Translations under genes and position numbers: made by a program | Notes under the pieces: generated by a model | What the model saw: only the letters and a program-made list of their open reading frames with translations | What the model was told of the DNA's origin: nothing | The model's database searches: none | In this document: piece by piece, positions 9,131 to 20,021 of the stretch | Position numbering within the stretch: position 1 is the first letter of the stretch | Layout: every line of letters begins with the position of its first letter | NCBI RefSeq assembly: GCF_000003815.2 | Contig: NC_049986.1 | Coordinates: forward strand, 1,924,033 to 1,988,032 | Length of the DNA: 64,000 nt | From: Branchiostoma floridae | Lineage: Eukaryota; Chordata; Leptocardii; Amphioxiformes; Branchiostomatidae | Reading direction: 5' to 3'

Positions 9131-12100
9131 CGCGCGCGCGGCTCTAGCTTGTCACTAAAGTGACATGTGTGCAGGTACTCTCAAGGAACGTGATAACGAT
9201 ATAGCCGGGGCGAGACGGAAACTGTTATAGAATAATATTTACGTATATGCGTGCGTGTGTTTGTGTGCGTAAGCGTGCGTATTTGTTCCTTTTTCCTTCC
9301 TTCTTTCTTAGTCCTATATATCCACACCACGTTGAATATAGCGTGTCTGGACCTTCTGCTCACCTGGTTTGGCGACCCGTATGAGCTCAGGTAGGCAGTC
9401 CTCCTTCAGGTGGTTGGGTGCGAAAACAGCGCTGCAAGCGATGGCGTCATAGGTGTCTGTAAAGGACACAGGTCCTCTCAATAACTTAAAAGTGGCGCAA
9501 GTTTCAGCCCCCTAACATTAATTTTTGAAACTGCAGGGGCATTCATGATGGTGAAATTTGGCCCCAAAGTTTCCATTCGAACGTTGGGTATCGGGTTACC
9601 GGGGCTCCCGCGCGCGCGCTCCGGGGGACCTGACAGTAACTGGAACATATTCCAACAGATCATGGTAGTTAGAAAAGCAACCCCTCGCATGTGCCTCGTC
9701 GATATTAAATGAAAACTGGCAGTGTGTACACGTATCTTACCGTGTACGTGTGCTGCACAGTTTTGTCTCAATGTTTTCTGAAATGTGCCTAGTTGGTTGA
9801 TTTAGAAAGGGTGTTTGGTGGACCAAAAAAACAAATACCATATTTAGATTGGTCCTAAATTTGACTGAAAATACAAATCTTTTATATCATATAGGTAATG
9901 ATATCAAGATAAAACTTTCTGTCTCAGATATTTTCAACTTCTACTTAAAACTATTTTACAGCCAAAATAAGGTCGAAAAATCAGCATTTTTTTCAAATTT
10001 TCTAACTCAAAGACTAGTTATTCAAAATTGCATCCATGTTTCAAAAATCCCTAAGACACAAAGCTGGAGATATTAGTTGTCGACAATAGAAGTCCTGAAA
10101 GAGTTGATTTGCCCGCGTTTTGTAAGCGATTTAAATACCATGTTTGGCCGTATGTCTAGTATCACCGATAGGGACATGGAGTAACTGATACCGCCGTAAA
10201 CAAGTGTTGTAATATTCAAGGTCACCAATAATGACGCCAGCAGCTTTGTTACATGTCACATGTTCCAAACTAAGCGGCAGCAAAACTAAGCTTGCCAGAT
10301 AAAGGTTTATATTTGTGAAAATGTTTGTTTTTCTTCTGACGCACGGCACCCGGGAAAATGAGGGCGTTTTCTGCGTGTTTACTGTAACAACCTGCGGATG
10401 ACCGCGAGTGACCTCCAATAGAACGCCCGTTCTGTTCAATTCGCGCGCGATCGCGTCAGATCGAACCCGATTCGTGTTCTAAATCCCCACATAGAAGTCT
10501 GGAAATTTTGGGGCCAAATTTTACCATCGTGATTTTTGGCAAGACATTCCAAAGAGGACAACTGCAGAAAGAAATGACGGATTCACATCATTTTAGGCAT
10601 GCTGGTACCTTAGGCAAAGATGTTCATAATGATATACATGTTATGAAAGTAATGACTTAATTTGCATAATTAATGTGAAAACTGCATAGTTCAATTGTTT
10701 TCAATAATTGTAAATTATGATAGATGGAACATAAGAAGATACCAAGTATGCTAATGAGGAACTGATTTGCAAAATATATACGAAAATTACTAAACCGCTT
10801 ACTGATTATTGATGGGAATTTTATACTTGACATGTGTATGTTAGTCAGTGATGAACATCACCATGCATAAATCATGAAAATGTGCAAGCGATTTGCATAA
10901 TATTTACAAAAGCTCTAAATATTTCATGGAGGTATGAGGTCACCAAACTCTAGTTAAAAAACTGAAACTTATTTAGTACTGATTTACCAACTTGATGAAA
11001 CTGTTTGCGGAGATTCAATTTACTACATGTATATCTCAGACATCGTTAAGTAAAGACTTAGCAACATTTGAACTGTAAAAAGACATTGGGAGAAAATGTC
11101 AAAACGCCAGCCAAGTCTAAACACTCGGAGTTACCGGCTTCGATGTCCAGACGGTTCGGTCCGACAAAGGCGCAGATGAGTCGGTTGTAGATGTGCTTCC
11201 CCTCGGCCTGGCTCAGCATGCCCTGACTCCCGCTCACAGCGTCTATGTTGGTAAAGCCCAAGTTCGCGAGCTAATCAGTCATCAAACTTAACTTATCATC
11301 CATCCATCAATCAATCAATTAATCAATCCTTACTCCCGTCCACAGCGTCTATGTTGGTGAAGCCCAACTTAGCCATAAAGCGTTTAACCAATAAACCAAT
11401 CAATCAATCAATCAATCCTGACTCGGACTTCTTACCTCTTCCCCGCACGCTCCGGTCCCCGCCCCCCGTCAAGAACCCGGACCTTCTCACCTCTTCCTCG
11501 CACGCTCCGGTCCCCGCCCCCCGTCAAGAACCCGGACCTTCTCACCTCTTCCTCGCACGCTCCGGTCCCGGCACCCCCGTCAAGAACCCGGACCTTCTCA
11601 CCTCTTCCTCGCACGCTCCGGTCCCCGCCCCCCGTCAAGAACCCGGACCTTCTCACCTCTTCCTCGCACGCTCCGGTCCCGGCACCCCCGTCAAGAACCC
11701 GGACCTTCTCACCTCTTCCTCGCACGCTCCGGTCCCGGCACCCACGTCAAGAACCCGGACCTTCTCACCTCTTCCTCGCACGCTCCGGTCCCCGCCCCCG
11801 TCAAGAACCCGGACCTTCTCACCTCTTCCCCGCACGCTCCGGTCCCCGCCCCCGTCAAGAACCCGGACCTTCTCACCTCTTCCCCGCACGCTCCGGTCCC
11901 CGCCCCCGTCAAGAACCCGGACCTTCTCACCTCTTCCTCGCACGCTCCGGTCCCGGCACCCCCGTCAAGAACACGGACCTTCTCACCTCTTCCTCGCACG
12001 CTCCGGTCCCGGCACCCACGTCAAGAACCCGGACCTTCTCACCTCTTCCTCGCACGCTCCGGTCCCGGCACCCACGTCAAGAACCCGGACCTTCTCACCT

Positions 12101-13018
12101 CTTCCTCGCACGCTCCGGTCCCGGCACCCACGTCAAGAACCCGGTCCGGTGATCCTCTCCCGTCCACCTGCGGGATTCGTGGCCTGTGCCTGGCCCGTGG
12201 TTTCTTCTCTCCTCTTCCCGCACGCTCCGGTCCCCGCCCCCGTCAAGAACCCGGACCTTCTCACCTCTTCCCCGCACGCTCCGGTCCCCGCCCCCGTCAA
12301 GAACCCGGACCTTCTCACCTCTTCCTCGCACGCTCCGGTCCCGGCACCCACATCAAGAACCCGGACCTTCTCACCTCTTCCTCGCACGCTCCGGTCCCGG
12401 CACCCACATCAAGAACCCGGGCCTTCTCACCTCTTCCCCGCACGCTCCGGTCCCGGCACCCACATCAAGAACCCGGGCCTCTCACCTCTTCCCCGCACGC
12501 CCCGGTCCCGGCACCCACATCAAGAACCCGGACCTTCTCACCTCTTCCCCGCACGCTCCGGTCCCGGCACCCACGTCAAGAACCCGGGCCTTCCCTCGGT
12601 CCGACCCGCCCAGGGCTTTTGCTACAGCGCCTGCGCAGACACGGGGAGCTCTGCAGTTCCGCTGCGTTATAATCTCCTGTGGGGAGAGACAATAAGCTTA
12701 CTCACGGTTTGATGCGCATGTGCAATGGAAATGGCAGAAATCAGAAAATGGTCCGACCTAACATCTGCTGGGAAAATACATTATGATGTAAACACTGTCG
12801 AAAAGCTGTGACGTCAGAATGTATCTATCGTAAAATTGTAAACCAATTGTTTGTTTGTTTGTGTCTAGTTTCTAGGGTGTAAATTTTCACCCAGCATGCT
12901 AGCAACGCACCTCTTCATAGTAACCAGACCAGTTGTCGTAGAGCTTTGCCGTCATTTCCGGGGTCATATTGCATTTTGGGTCGAACATCTCGGGGGGTAT
13001 CTTTTTCTCCGCTGACAT
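8793..13018 (-). CDS. METTL27 (WBSCR27)-like class I methyltransferase, five exons
   Basis: Minus-strand exons: 13018-12911, 12676-12542, 11270-11135, 9456-9364 and 8980-8793. They join in phase, with AG acceptors and GT donors at every junction, into 219 residues, close to the family length. Exon 1 gives MSAEKKIPPEMFDPKCN and LYDNWSGYYEE. Exon 2 gives RVLDVGAGTGACGEE, the SAM-binding motif I (GxGxG). Exon 3 gives LGFTNIDAVSGSQGML and NRLICAFVGPNRL. Exon 4 gives YDAIACSAVFAPNHL and CLPELIRVAKPG. Exon 5 gives GYIIITLREEYL, KLEPAMARLQDEGLWERV and the end FVFKVL. This order matches METTL27, a predicted SAM-dependent methyltransferase of unclear substrate. Oddities: the acidic residue usually found after strand beta-2 (D in 'DGS') is Ser here; motif I lies at the edge of a minisatellite; and the last codons are triplicated downstream. 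Confidence 0.88.
9053..9141. repeat. Compound (TA)n(TG)n(CG)n microsatellite
   Basis: Consecutive TA, TG and CG dinucleotide runs in the intron between the last two methyltransferase exons. Alternating purine-pyrimidine DNA of this sort can adopt Z-form. Confidence 0.95.
9480..10965 (+). mobile_element. AT-rich interspersed repeat, split by a ~0.9-kb insertion
   Basis: A repeat that opens with AACTGCAGGGGCA near 9530 and ends with ATTTCATGGAGGTATGAGGT near 10945. It is rich in 'TTTGCATAATT' and occurs inverted at 13.9-14.37 kb. The stretch ATGGTGAAATTTGGCCCCAA (9550) reappears as its reverse complement near 10505-10530, so the inner part (about 9580-10500) is an inverted-repeat insertion that split the element. 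The whole lies in a methyltransferase intron. No protein-coding signal is seen. Confidence 0.6.
11330..11381 (-). repeat. Duplicated 5' part of methyltransferase exon 3
   Basis: This minus-strand segment reads KLGFTNIDAVDGSK and is nearly identical at the DNA level to the start of the assigned exon 3 (11270-11222, LGFTNIDAVSGSQ). Both copies are followed by (ATCA)n-type simple repeat, so a roughly 105-bp segment has been duplicated in tandem. This copy keeps the acidic residue (DGS) that the longer exon lacks, but runs into GTAAGGATTGA after the matching part and cannot serve as the whole exon. Confidence 0.75.
11430..12600 (-). repeat. 54-56-bp GC-rich minisatellite derived from a SAM motif I exon
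   Basis: About 20 tandem units, recognised by CGCACGCTCCGGTC every 54-56 bp, with one irregular unit at about 12140-12218. Read on the minus strand, a unit encodes VLDVGAGTGACGEE followed by GTGAGAAGG, that is, the end of methyltransferase exon 2 plus its 5' splice donor. The array therefore grew from the exon 2/intron 2 boundary. Units of 54, 55 and 56 bp rotate the frame, so reading through it hits stops after about one unit. The long frames on both strands (such as PDLLTSSSHAPVPAP on the plus strand) are by-products of the repeat. Confidence 0.9.
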
Positions 13019-13079
13019 GATGTGTATAGCGTGACTACAGCAATAAACACAGGGTATAGATAGTTTTTAAATTAGTTCC

Positions 13080-13345
13080 AATACGGCTTTTGGCCGCAAG
13101 ATGTTCTTTATACCCCTGCCACATTTGGCGAAAATCGATTCTGCGGCAAGAGCCCGAGCCTTGTTTATAATAATAATATTGCAATTTTATTGCACAACAA
13201 TGCACAAAGTACAAAGTATGGCTTATATGTGACAGGGACGGTTTTCAGGTGCAAAATACGCGCAACCCCCTGTCGATCTTAAAAATGGCCGATCTTCCAT
13301 CGATACGCCCGAAGATCGTGGCTAATGTGACAGGGGTGTTAGTGG
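13080..13345. mobile_element. MITE-like repeat with CACATT/AATGTGACAGG ends
   Basis: Begins near TACCCCTGCCACATTTGG and ends with AATGTGACAGGGGTGTTA, an inverted pair. Internal marks are AAAATACGCGCAACC and 'cgatctt' runs. Related copies occur at 37375-37510 and 52405-52545. No coding capacity. Confidence 0.65.
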
Positions 13346-13914
13346 TCGTTCACGTACGTCGTACGATCGTAAATTGAAAGCATTCTTGTAACAATCACCA
13401 TCGCGCTTGCGTCGTACAAAATTCGACAGTTTACCTTTAAAACAAAGCAGTATTACATCCTTGTCAGCAGTTGGCTTGGTCTTCTTGGCCTGCTAAAATC
13501 TTTAGACCTCAAAACCGTACGACGACTTTGACAGTGCCAGAAGTTAAAAGAAAAGAGAGCAAACTGGTGTATGGATCCTTGCTTGGGAGAAAGTTAGAGG
13601 CAGTCAAACGACTCTGCTCTATAGCACAAACAAAATCATTTAAGTTGTAGAACGGTGAGTGGTAACTGATGTGAACCAAATCTATGTCTTAACTTTGCTG
13701 AAAATACAGACTTCATACATCTACGACGTAGTTTGGCATGGCATGGCACGGTTTACTTGGGCGAACTGCCGGTAATGTGATTCACATAGCTGGCTCCTAC
13801 TTGAGATATGATCTGACTCAGCTTCGTTGTAAAAACCACAGAGAGAGAGAGAAAAGACAGCACATGTGACCATCATCCGACGAACCAAGCGGGTTACAGA
13901 GACAACAAGAGTTC
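13346..13914. other. Noncoding upstream region of the methyltransferase
   Basis: No exon, RNA gene or repeat recognised. It would contain the methyltransferase promoter, but no clear TATA box or initiator can be singled out. Confidence 0.4.
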
Positions 13915-14370
13915 GGAGACCTCATACCTCCATGAAATATTCTGATTATGCAAATGACTTGGACATCTACATAATTTATGCTTCGTCATGGACACCTTTA
14001 AATAACTTACACAGGTCACAATGTTGACAATCCAATCATTTACTACATGCACTTCGATGAATTAGGACACTTTCACATTAATTATGCAAACTAGGACTTA
14101 TTTGCATAGTTGGTATCTGATAATCTTCCACCTGCCACCAATTTCACATGTTACATGTATTTAAGTCCTATAATGGAAAATGCTGGAAATATAGATTTTT
14201 TCCTCATAAAGTATGCAAATTAAGTCAAAATTTGCATAATTTTCACTTCATTATGTACATCTCTGCCAAAAATACCTACATGCTAAATATCATAGAAATC
14301 CATCATTCCTATGTTCCGTTATGCTCCCTGGAAGATTTTGACAAAATTGCCCCTGCAGTTCGCTAGGGGG
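13915..14370 (-). mobile_element. Inverted copy of the 9.5-10.96 kb AT-rich repeat
   Basis: The reverse complement starts with CGAACTGCAGGGGCA (about 14360) and ends with ATTTCATGGAGGTATGAGGT (about 13920), the same ends as the copy inside the methyltransferase intron. It is uninterrupted. With that copy it forms a large inverted pair around most of the methyltransferase gene. Confidence 0.65.
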
Positions 14371-15305
14371 CCCAAACCTATATATCCTCTTCCTATGTCA
14401 CAAGCTATCTGTCACCAAGAAATCAAGACCATAGCATGTTCAGGTCAAAAGATTAAAACAAGTACTTTTAAAAAAAGCTGGCGTTTCGTCTACGTTTATG
14501 AGTGTGACCTGTCTTTTTCTTGAAGTAAAATCTGTTAGAAAAAGTCACTCAAGGGCTGTTGCGTCTATAAGAAAAATTGTTATTTTGGAAAGGAGTGCTG
14601 TTTAATAGCGGGTCTTGGCTTACAACTTTATTTTAAAATGTACAATAAGTTCATTATAAAATCTATCAATATACTCAGGTAGTCCTCATGAAGTCCTGTT
14701 CATAAGACAAAGGCCTTGCATATGTGAAATGAATACTAAAATAATAATAAAAATTATATATAAAAATATAATATCAATAAATAAATAGAATATTTATATA
14801 TTATCTTCAATATTTAAAAAGGAAAAAAACATCCACTCTCGGTTTCGAACCAGGGAATTGTGCCGAGTATGCAAATAAGACTGTAATATGGATGCAAACT
14901 ATGGAAACTAATGGCAGAGAGTGAGTGAAACAAATATATTCAACATATATTGTATATGTACAACTTGAATGTATTCAATATCATGTGAATCTTGAGAAAC
15001 GTATGCTCTTGTAAGTCAGGAGTTGCAGTGACCATATATTAAAGTTACACATAAATTAATGGGACAAAGGACAGTGTGTGATTGTACATGTATGCTTTTA
15101 TTTTGATCAAATTTTATGAAGTGAGAAACATGGCCTTCACATTGTCTAGCATGAAAAGGGGAACTTAGTTCTACGTTGCAGGGCAAAAATTGTGAAGTTG
15201 CGATACACATGATCTCATTTTCAGCACAATTATCATTGAGTAGTCCACAAATGATGTAAGTTAGAAATTGCTCAATACAATATGATTCTCTACTGTGTTG
15301 TATAT
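14371..15305. other. AT-rich noncoding region
   Basis: A strongly AT-rich stretch (14.7-14.85 kb is nearly all A/T). No gene recognised. Confidence 0.5.
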
Positions 15306-15307
15306 AC

Positions 15308-15690
15308 GAGGGGCATTCAATAAGTAATGCCCCTGACCCATTTCCCATAGCAGGATATTAATGAAACTTGGCACAGTTATTAGTCTTTCTCTTCATAGGA
15401 AACACCCAGAGTTTTGCATTTCTCCCATCATTTGATGTAGCTCTGGACACCGTTCTTGTAGGACATCCCAGGTTGGTCCTCCGACAGATGCCTCATCAAT
15501 GGCAGAAGAGGGACGACCAGGTCTGGGAGCTGTTTCCACAGACTTCCGACCTTGTTTGAATTCAGGATGCCAGCGTTTTACAAGGTCATATGATGGGGCA
15601 TCATCACCATAAGTTTTTTTCATTTCATCAAAAGTCCCCTTACGTTGTAACCTATTTATTGTGTTGAAGAAACTGATTTTTAGCAATGTT
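15308..15690 (-). pseudogene. Mariner-like element remnant with HTH fragment
   Basis: The minus-strand frame contains a short helix-turn-helix-like stretch (FDEMKKTYGDDAPSYDLVKR, then PRPGRPSSAIDEASV), typical of the N-terminal DNA-binding region of mariner transposases. It then jumps to an unrelated C-terminal piece. The catalytic D,D34D region is absent. One end is recognisable as GAGGGGCATTCAATAAGTAA, a mariner-type terminal repeat. It is inserted in the inverted copy of the zinc-finger upstream module and looks internally deleted, so it cannot transpose by itself. Confidence 0.65.
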
Positions 15691-17106
15691 TGTGGTTGCA
15701 GTAGGTTCTAAAAATGAGGTGTTTGGTGTTGTTTACAGGCAGTGAAAAAGGGTCAAAATGTTATGATCCCGTATAACGTAATTATGCCGTATTTTTCCCC
15801 CTTGTTTTGTCGTCAAATTACACATTATAGGCCGGACAACCATGCCAATGTGAGTTTTTTTATGTTCTAAAACTCGTAGGTAGGTGATTTTTGACAGAAT
15901 CTTTCTGCCATGATTCCCATTGTTAAGAATAGGCAGGCAGTCTAAATACCGAAATTTGCCCTGCAGGTGTTTGGGTACCGACAAAACAGGTTCGGAAGGT
16001 TCTGTTTTGTAACAAAACGTCCCAGGGGAATTAGACAACCTGGTTTGCATTAAGAGAACTGTTGTACATTTCTGTCCGCTTGCTCTAAAGAAAAATTCTA
16101 AAGAATTTGCTACTATTTGATAGATAGATAAATTCAACTACAATCTGGGAGGCGATAACCCTTACTGTGTACAAGTAGGCAAATATATCCACGAATGTTT
16201 ATACCGTAGAAACAATAGTGTAAAATTGTAATTTTTATAGACCTTACTAAAGTAGTTGTACTTTTGTCGTGTTAACAAAAAATTCTCTATTTATTCATTT
16301 ATTTGTTACATCTTATTACACATAACAATCAGGTTGTGGTCTGTTTTCAGGTGTCTCTGGACACACAATAACCTCCTTGCTGAGACATTCACACAAAATT
16401 AAAGATTACTTGTTTTTAGGTCAACGAAAAAAAGAAGTATCCTTCTTCAGTCCGTTTTTGTGTACCGCATCGGCCGAAATGCTCGGCATGGAGTTTATAT
16501 TAGGAAATGCCCACAAATTATCAACGTATTGTGGTCCAAGTCAAAGGTCTTCATTCTAGAAAACACATAGATACTTTAATGTCTTACCTGTGTTTCTGTC
16601 TTATCTATTACCAGGACGTGGATAGATAATAGGGGTCAAAGTTCATATTGTGGGCCTGGTTACCCATCAAACGTACATTTTATTTCAGATACCATTAGGT
16701 AGGGATTCCCTGTTTTGTCAAGGATTTGTGCAACTGTATCGGTATTTATGATATCTATATAGCTGTTATATCACACCAACTTTGCAGCCACATACTCAGA
16801 CTCCGTTGAACCATGTCCCCTAAACGCATAATGGAATGCGCCACACAATTTATTTTTTCTTGCCAAGCAAGTATGCAAATGTGTAGCCATTGGTGACGGG
16901 ATTCGATATATTTGGGGTCTGCATGGTCTTTTACGTACTAGGCAGCCTATTTCTATTACCCGTAATTTGTAGGGAAATCATCTTATCTGCGTAATTCGTA
17001 GCTAGGCGACCAAATTTACCGTAATTGCTTTCCTTGACTTAGCGTAATACTTAGGGGGAACTTCTTCTGACTTTAAATCGTTGATGGGAACCCCCATGCA
17101 GACCCT
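15691..17106 (-). repeat. Inverted third copy of the zinc-finger upstream module
   Basis: On the minus strand this matches 31135-32290 and the pieces at 19558-20100, 24244-24900 and 27480-27860. Shared marks are CACAGGTAAGAC, GTGTCCAGGGACACCTGAAA, CGGTATAACCATTCGTGGAT, 'ttagaacatgaaaaactcac' and 'tggcatggttgtccggcct'. The TATA-like box and first-exon part are shortened to TAATAGATAAGACAGAAACACAG. It contains an uninterrupted version of the site where the R2-like element sits at 20.1 kb. Confidence 0.75.
16914..17106 (-). mobile_element. Palindromic MITE, GGGTCTGCATGG termini (copy 1)
   Basis: Bounded by GGGTCTGCATGG and its inverse CCATGCAGACCC. The interior reads 'ctagctacgaattacg', 'tacaaattacgggaaatag' and 'ggctgcctac'. 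Copies in the opposite orientation lie at 19558-19903 and 31138-31348. All are in the same context, so the insertion predates the duplications of the zinc-finger module. Confidence 0.7.
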
Positions 17107-17544
17107 TAAACGCGTTTTCAGCAGACAACTACCACATTAACCAATTTAGTGGGCACTATATATTTTGAAAGGTCAGCAGACAATGGAGAAAAATTGCTGC
17201 CCAAGTAGCATGGTTCAGTGACCAAGAAGGACATGGTTACATAAATGCACCAAAGTGCAAATGTCAGTTGTTTTGTCACACGTTAAGAACAGAAAGGCTG
17301 ATTAAGGTCCCGATTTCACGATTTAAATTTCAGAATTTTCATATCATCCCGGCCCTGTTCATAAAAATCGCCACTTGGAGCGATCAGTAATCCACAAGGG
17401 CTATAGATACACCTGTAGCTACTTTGGACCAGTCCGTACTCCATGCCTACGGCAGTCTCCAGCTGCAGGTGTTCGGAGATCTGAACTTTTGACCATCCGT
17501 ATTTTATATCAACCCGATCTTACCGCAGTTGATTTAGCGAAGTC

Positions 17545-17976
17545 TAGTGGTGCGTACCTAGACTCATATTCAGGTTCAGGTCCGGATTTAAGTCCAGCAG
17601 TTCAGGTTCAAGTCCGGACTTATAAGTCTCGACCTGAACCCATCATTGCGTATTATGTGCACTAGAAAGTTTTCTTTATTGAGGGGGAGTTTTCTTTATT
17701 GAGGGGGAGGGGGGAGGGTGCATATAAAATTGCATGTTAGCATGAACTGAAATGCAATGTGAAAAGTACATGCAAATTATATACAGCCAGTGTGAACACG
17801 AAATGTTTTTTGGCTTTTTCCAGTGCAAATTTCACTGCCTATGGAAGGTTTTAGATGGTTTAGAACAAGAAAAGGGAATATAAGTGACGGATTACTTTTT
17901 GCAAGTCCGGGCATTTAGTTTTTTTTTGACTTGGACCTAAACATTTTCCAGTCCGGGCTTTAGGTACGCACCACTA
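17545..17976. mobile_element. hAT-type MITE with 8-bp target duplication
   Basis: A 432-bp element with 16-bp perfect terminal inverted repeats (TAGTGGTGCGTACCTA), flanked on both sides by GCGAAGTC. The paralogous uninterrupted site reads 'cagcgaagtctgactaat' at about 30836-30852, confirming both ends and the 8-bp duplication. Eight-base duplications with TAG/CAG-starting repeats are characteristic of hAT transposons. It is noncoding and so non-autonomous. Confidence 0.9.
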
Positions 17977-18266
17977 GCGAAGTCTGACTAATATTTTGTA
18001 TCGCGTCCATTCCAGCAAAGTGTTAATCAGACATACCCCCTTTCAATGACGTCACTTGGTCATATGATTATAATATAAAAGTTGTACATGAAATATTGCT
18101 ATTATGGATTAAGAAAAACTTTGGCAATTACTGATTCGAAAGAAAAATCGATAGGTCTGGTGGTACAAAAACCGTCATTTCGGGTGCTGGCACATAGATA
18201 AAACTTGGGTACCAGTCAGGACATCACATGGACGGTGGTCAAACTCCCTTTCATAACCTCTTTTAT

Positions 18267-19507
18267 GAGGGCCCCGAAGGGGGGGGGGGGGTACCGACCA
18301 CGCTCTACGCTAAATTCGTCAGGGCCGGCTACGTAATACGCTAAATTAAGGACGCTTTGTTACGCTCTACGCTAAATTACGAAGTTTTATAATGCATTAT
18401 GCAAATCTTAATCGTCTTTTGGCTGAACCCCGCCGACGGAAGAACACATGATCATGAAGAGGAGATCTAAACAAAACTGATAATTCCATCAACAAGATTC
18501 AAACTTAACTTAGACGATATAAAAGCATCCGTCTTGCTGGCCAGAGGCGACAACAAATTTTTTATGTGACGTAATTTTTCAGCACTTGCAGCACCGAAAG
18601 CGGAGGCACGACAATCCTAGGGGCGTCCGGGGGCATGCTCCCCCGGGACTATTGTGAAATCTTGATCCTCTGAAACACCATTTTATGCATTTTGAAGGGC
18701 AAACTTTGCTCACAGACTAAGCTAAGTTAAATGGCATATCAATTAGAAATTCACATGGTTTTAGCTTTAAGTTATTATATATATTGAGGGCAACGCCCCC
18801 AAGCAACATTTTTAGATTTCGAGTGCCGAAAGCACGAACAGTCGCAAGGTAAGTACGGGAAAATTTGGAAATTTGTATCTCTGAAACACCATTTCCTGCA
18901 CTTTGAGGGCAGACTATATGCTCAATGTAATGACATTTCTGTCAGAGAAAAGTTTTTGAGGGCGACGAACGCCGGAGAGTCGTGAGCGCCAGAGGCCCAA
19001 GCCGTCGCAAGCCCAAGGGCTGCCCGGAGAAAAGTTGAAATCTTGACCCTCTGAAATGCCCTTTCTTGCATTTAAGGGGCACATTTTGCTTGTTAACTAA
19101 GCTAAGCTCGGTAAAGAAATTTCTACTTGTCGGGAGGCGACGGCCCCGCAACATATTTTTGCCATGTCCAATGCCGATGGGGTGAGCCATCGCAAGGAAG
19201 GTCCGGCGAAATTTTGAAATCTGGACCCTTTAAAACACGATTTCTTGCATTTTCGCGAGTTAAATTTGCCGGTAGACTAGTTAAGTTTAATGAAATTTTG
19301 ATTACACTTTACGAACAATTAATATGAATTACGTTTTACGGTAAAATCCGGTTAGCTTCTACGTAATACGTTAAATTAAATGGGCCAATATCGCTCGACG
19401 CAAAATGCACCGATTACGCTCAACGTTGAATTCGAGCGGTCCCGCTACGTAGTACGTAGAATTAAAACCGCTAATTACGCTCTACGGAAAAGGGCTTGGG
19501 GGCCCCC
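18267..19507. mobile_element. Foldback element FB-GAGGG, copy 1
   Basis: 1241 bp between GAGGGCCCCGAAGG and GGGCTTGGGGGCCCCC, flanked by TTTTAT on both sides. The empty paralogous site is at about 31080-31100. Both ends carry subterminal arrays of 'TACGCTCTACGCTAAATT' type. The middle holds several imperfect ~150-bp units, each with 'gaaatcttgaccctctgaaa' and 'tgcattttgaagggca'. No coding frame. The family is the same as the element at 50008-51475. Confidence 0.8.
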
Positions 19508-19557
19508 TTTTATGTGTGGATGAGCAAGGAGGAGGTTGGACACGCCCACAAATCAAT

Positions 19558-19903
19558 GAGGGTCTGCATGGGGGGAGGGAGTGTGTGTTTGAAGACATCG
19601 ATTTTCGCTGAATTCAGAAGAGCCCCCTACGTATTACGCTAAACCAAGGAAGACAATTACGCTGGATTTGGTCGCCTAGCTACGAATTACGTAGATAAGA
19701 TGGTTTTCCCTACGAATTACGGGAAATAGAAATGGGCTGCCTACCTACCTACCTACCTACCTAGTCCCTTGACCTCCAGGTCGTTGGGGGGACAAGGTAG
19801 ACATGAAGATCGAGAGTTGCCTCCAGGTTCATCTATCCCTAGCCAGGGTTATGCTCTCCTGTAGGTGCTGCCTACGCCTTACGTAAAAGACCATGCAGAC
19901 CCC
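19558..19903 (+). mobile_element. GGGTCTGCATGG MITE (copy 2, expanded)
   Basis: Same ends and interior as the 31138-31348 copy, but with about 125 bp extra near 19741-19865 that starts with a (CCTA)n run. Confidence 0.7.
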
Positions 19904-20021
19904 CAACTATATTGAATCCCGTCACCAATGGCTAAACATTTGCATTCTTGCCTGGCGAGAAAAGATAAATTGAGGTAATCAGGCGTGCAACATCAACTTT
20001 GACCCATATTATGTATCCCCA

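Noticed and set aside
11351-12712. A 453-codon plus-strand frame with Pro/Ser-rich repeats
   Set aside because: It is the antisense of the minisatellite. The meaningful reading is the minus-strand methyltransferase exon; unit lengths of 54-56 bp keep several frames open by composition alone.
14825-14865. A GGTTCGAA-like box suggesting a tRNA or SINE B-box
   Set aside because: On the minus strand CCTGGTTCGAAACCGAG resembles a T-arm, but the stem is imperfect and no acceptor, D-arm or anticodon arm could be found.
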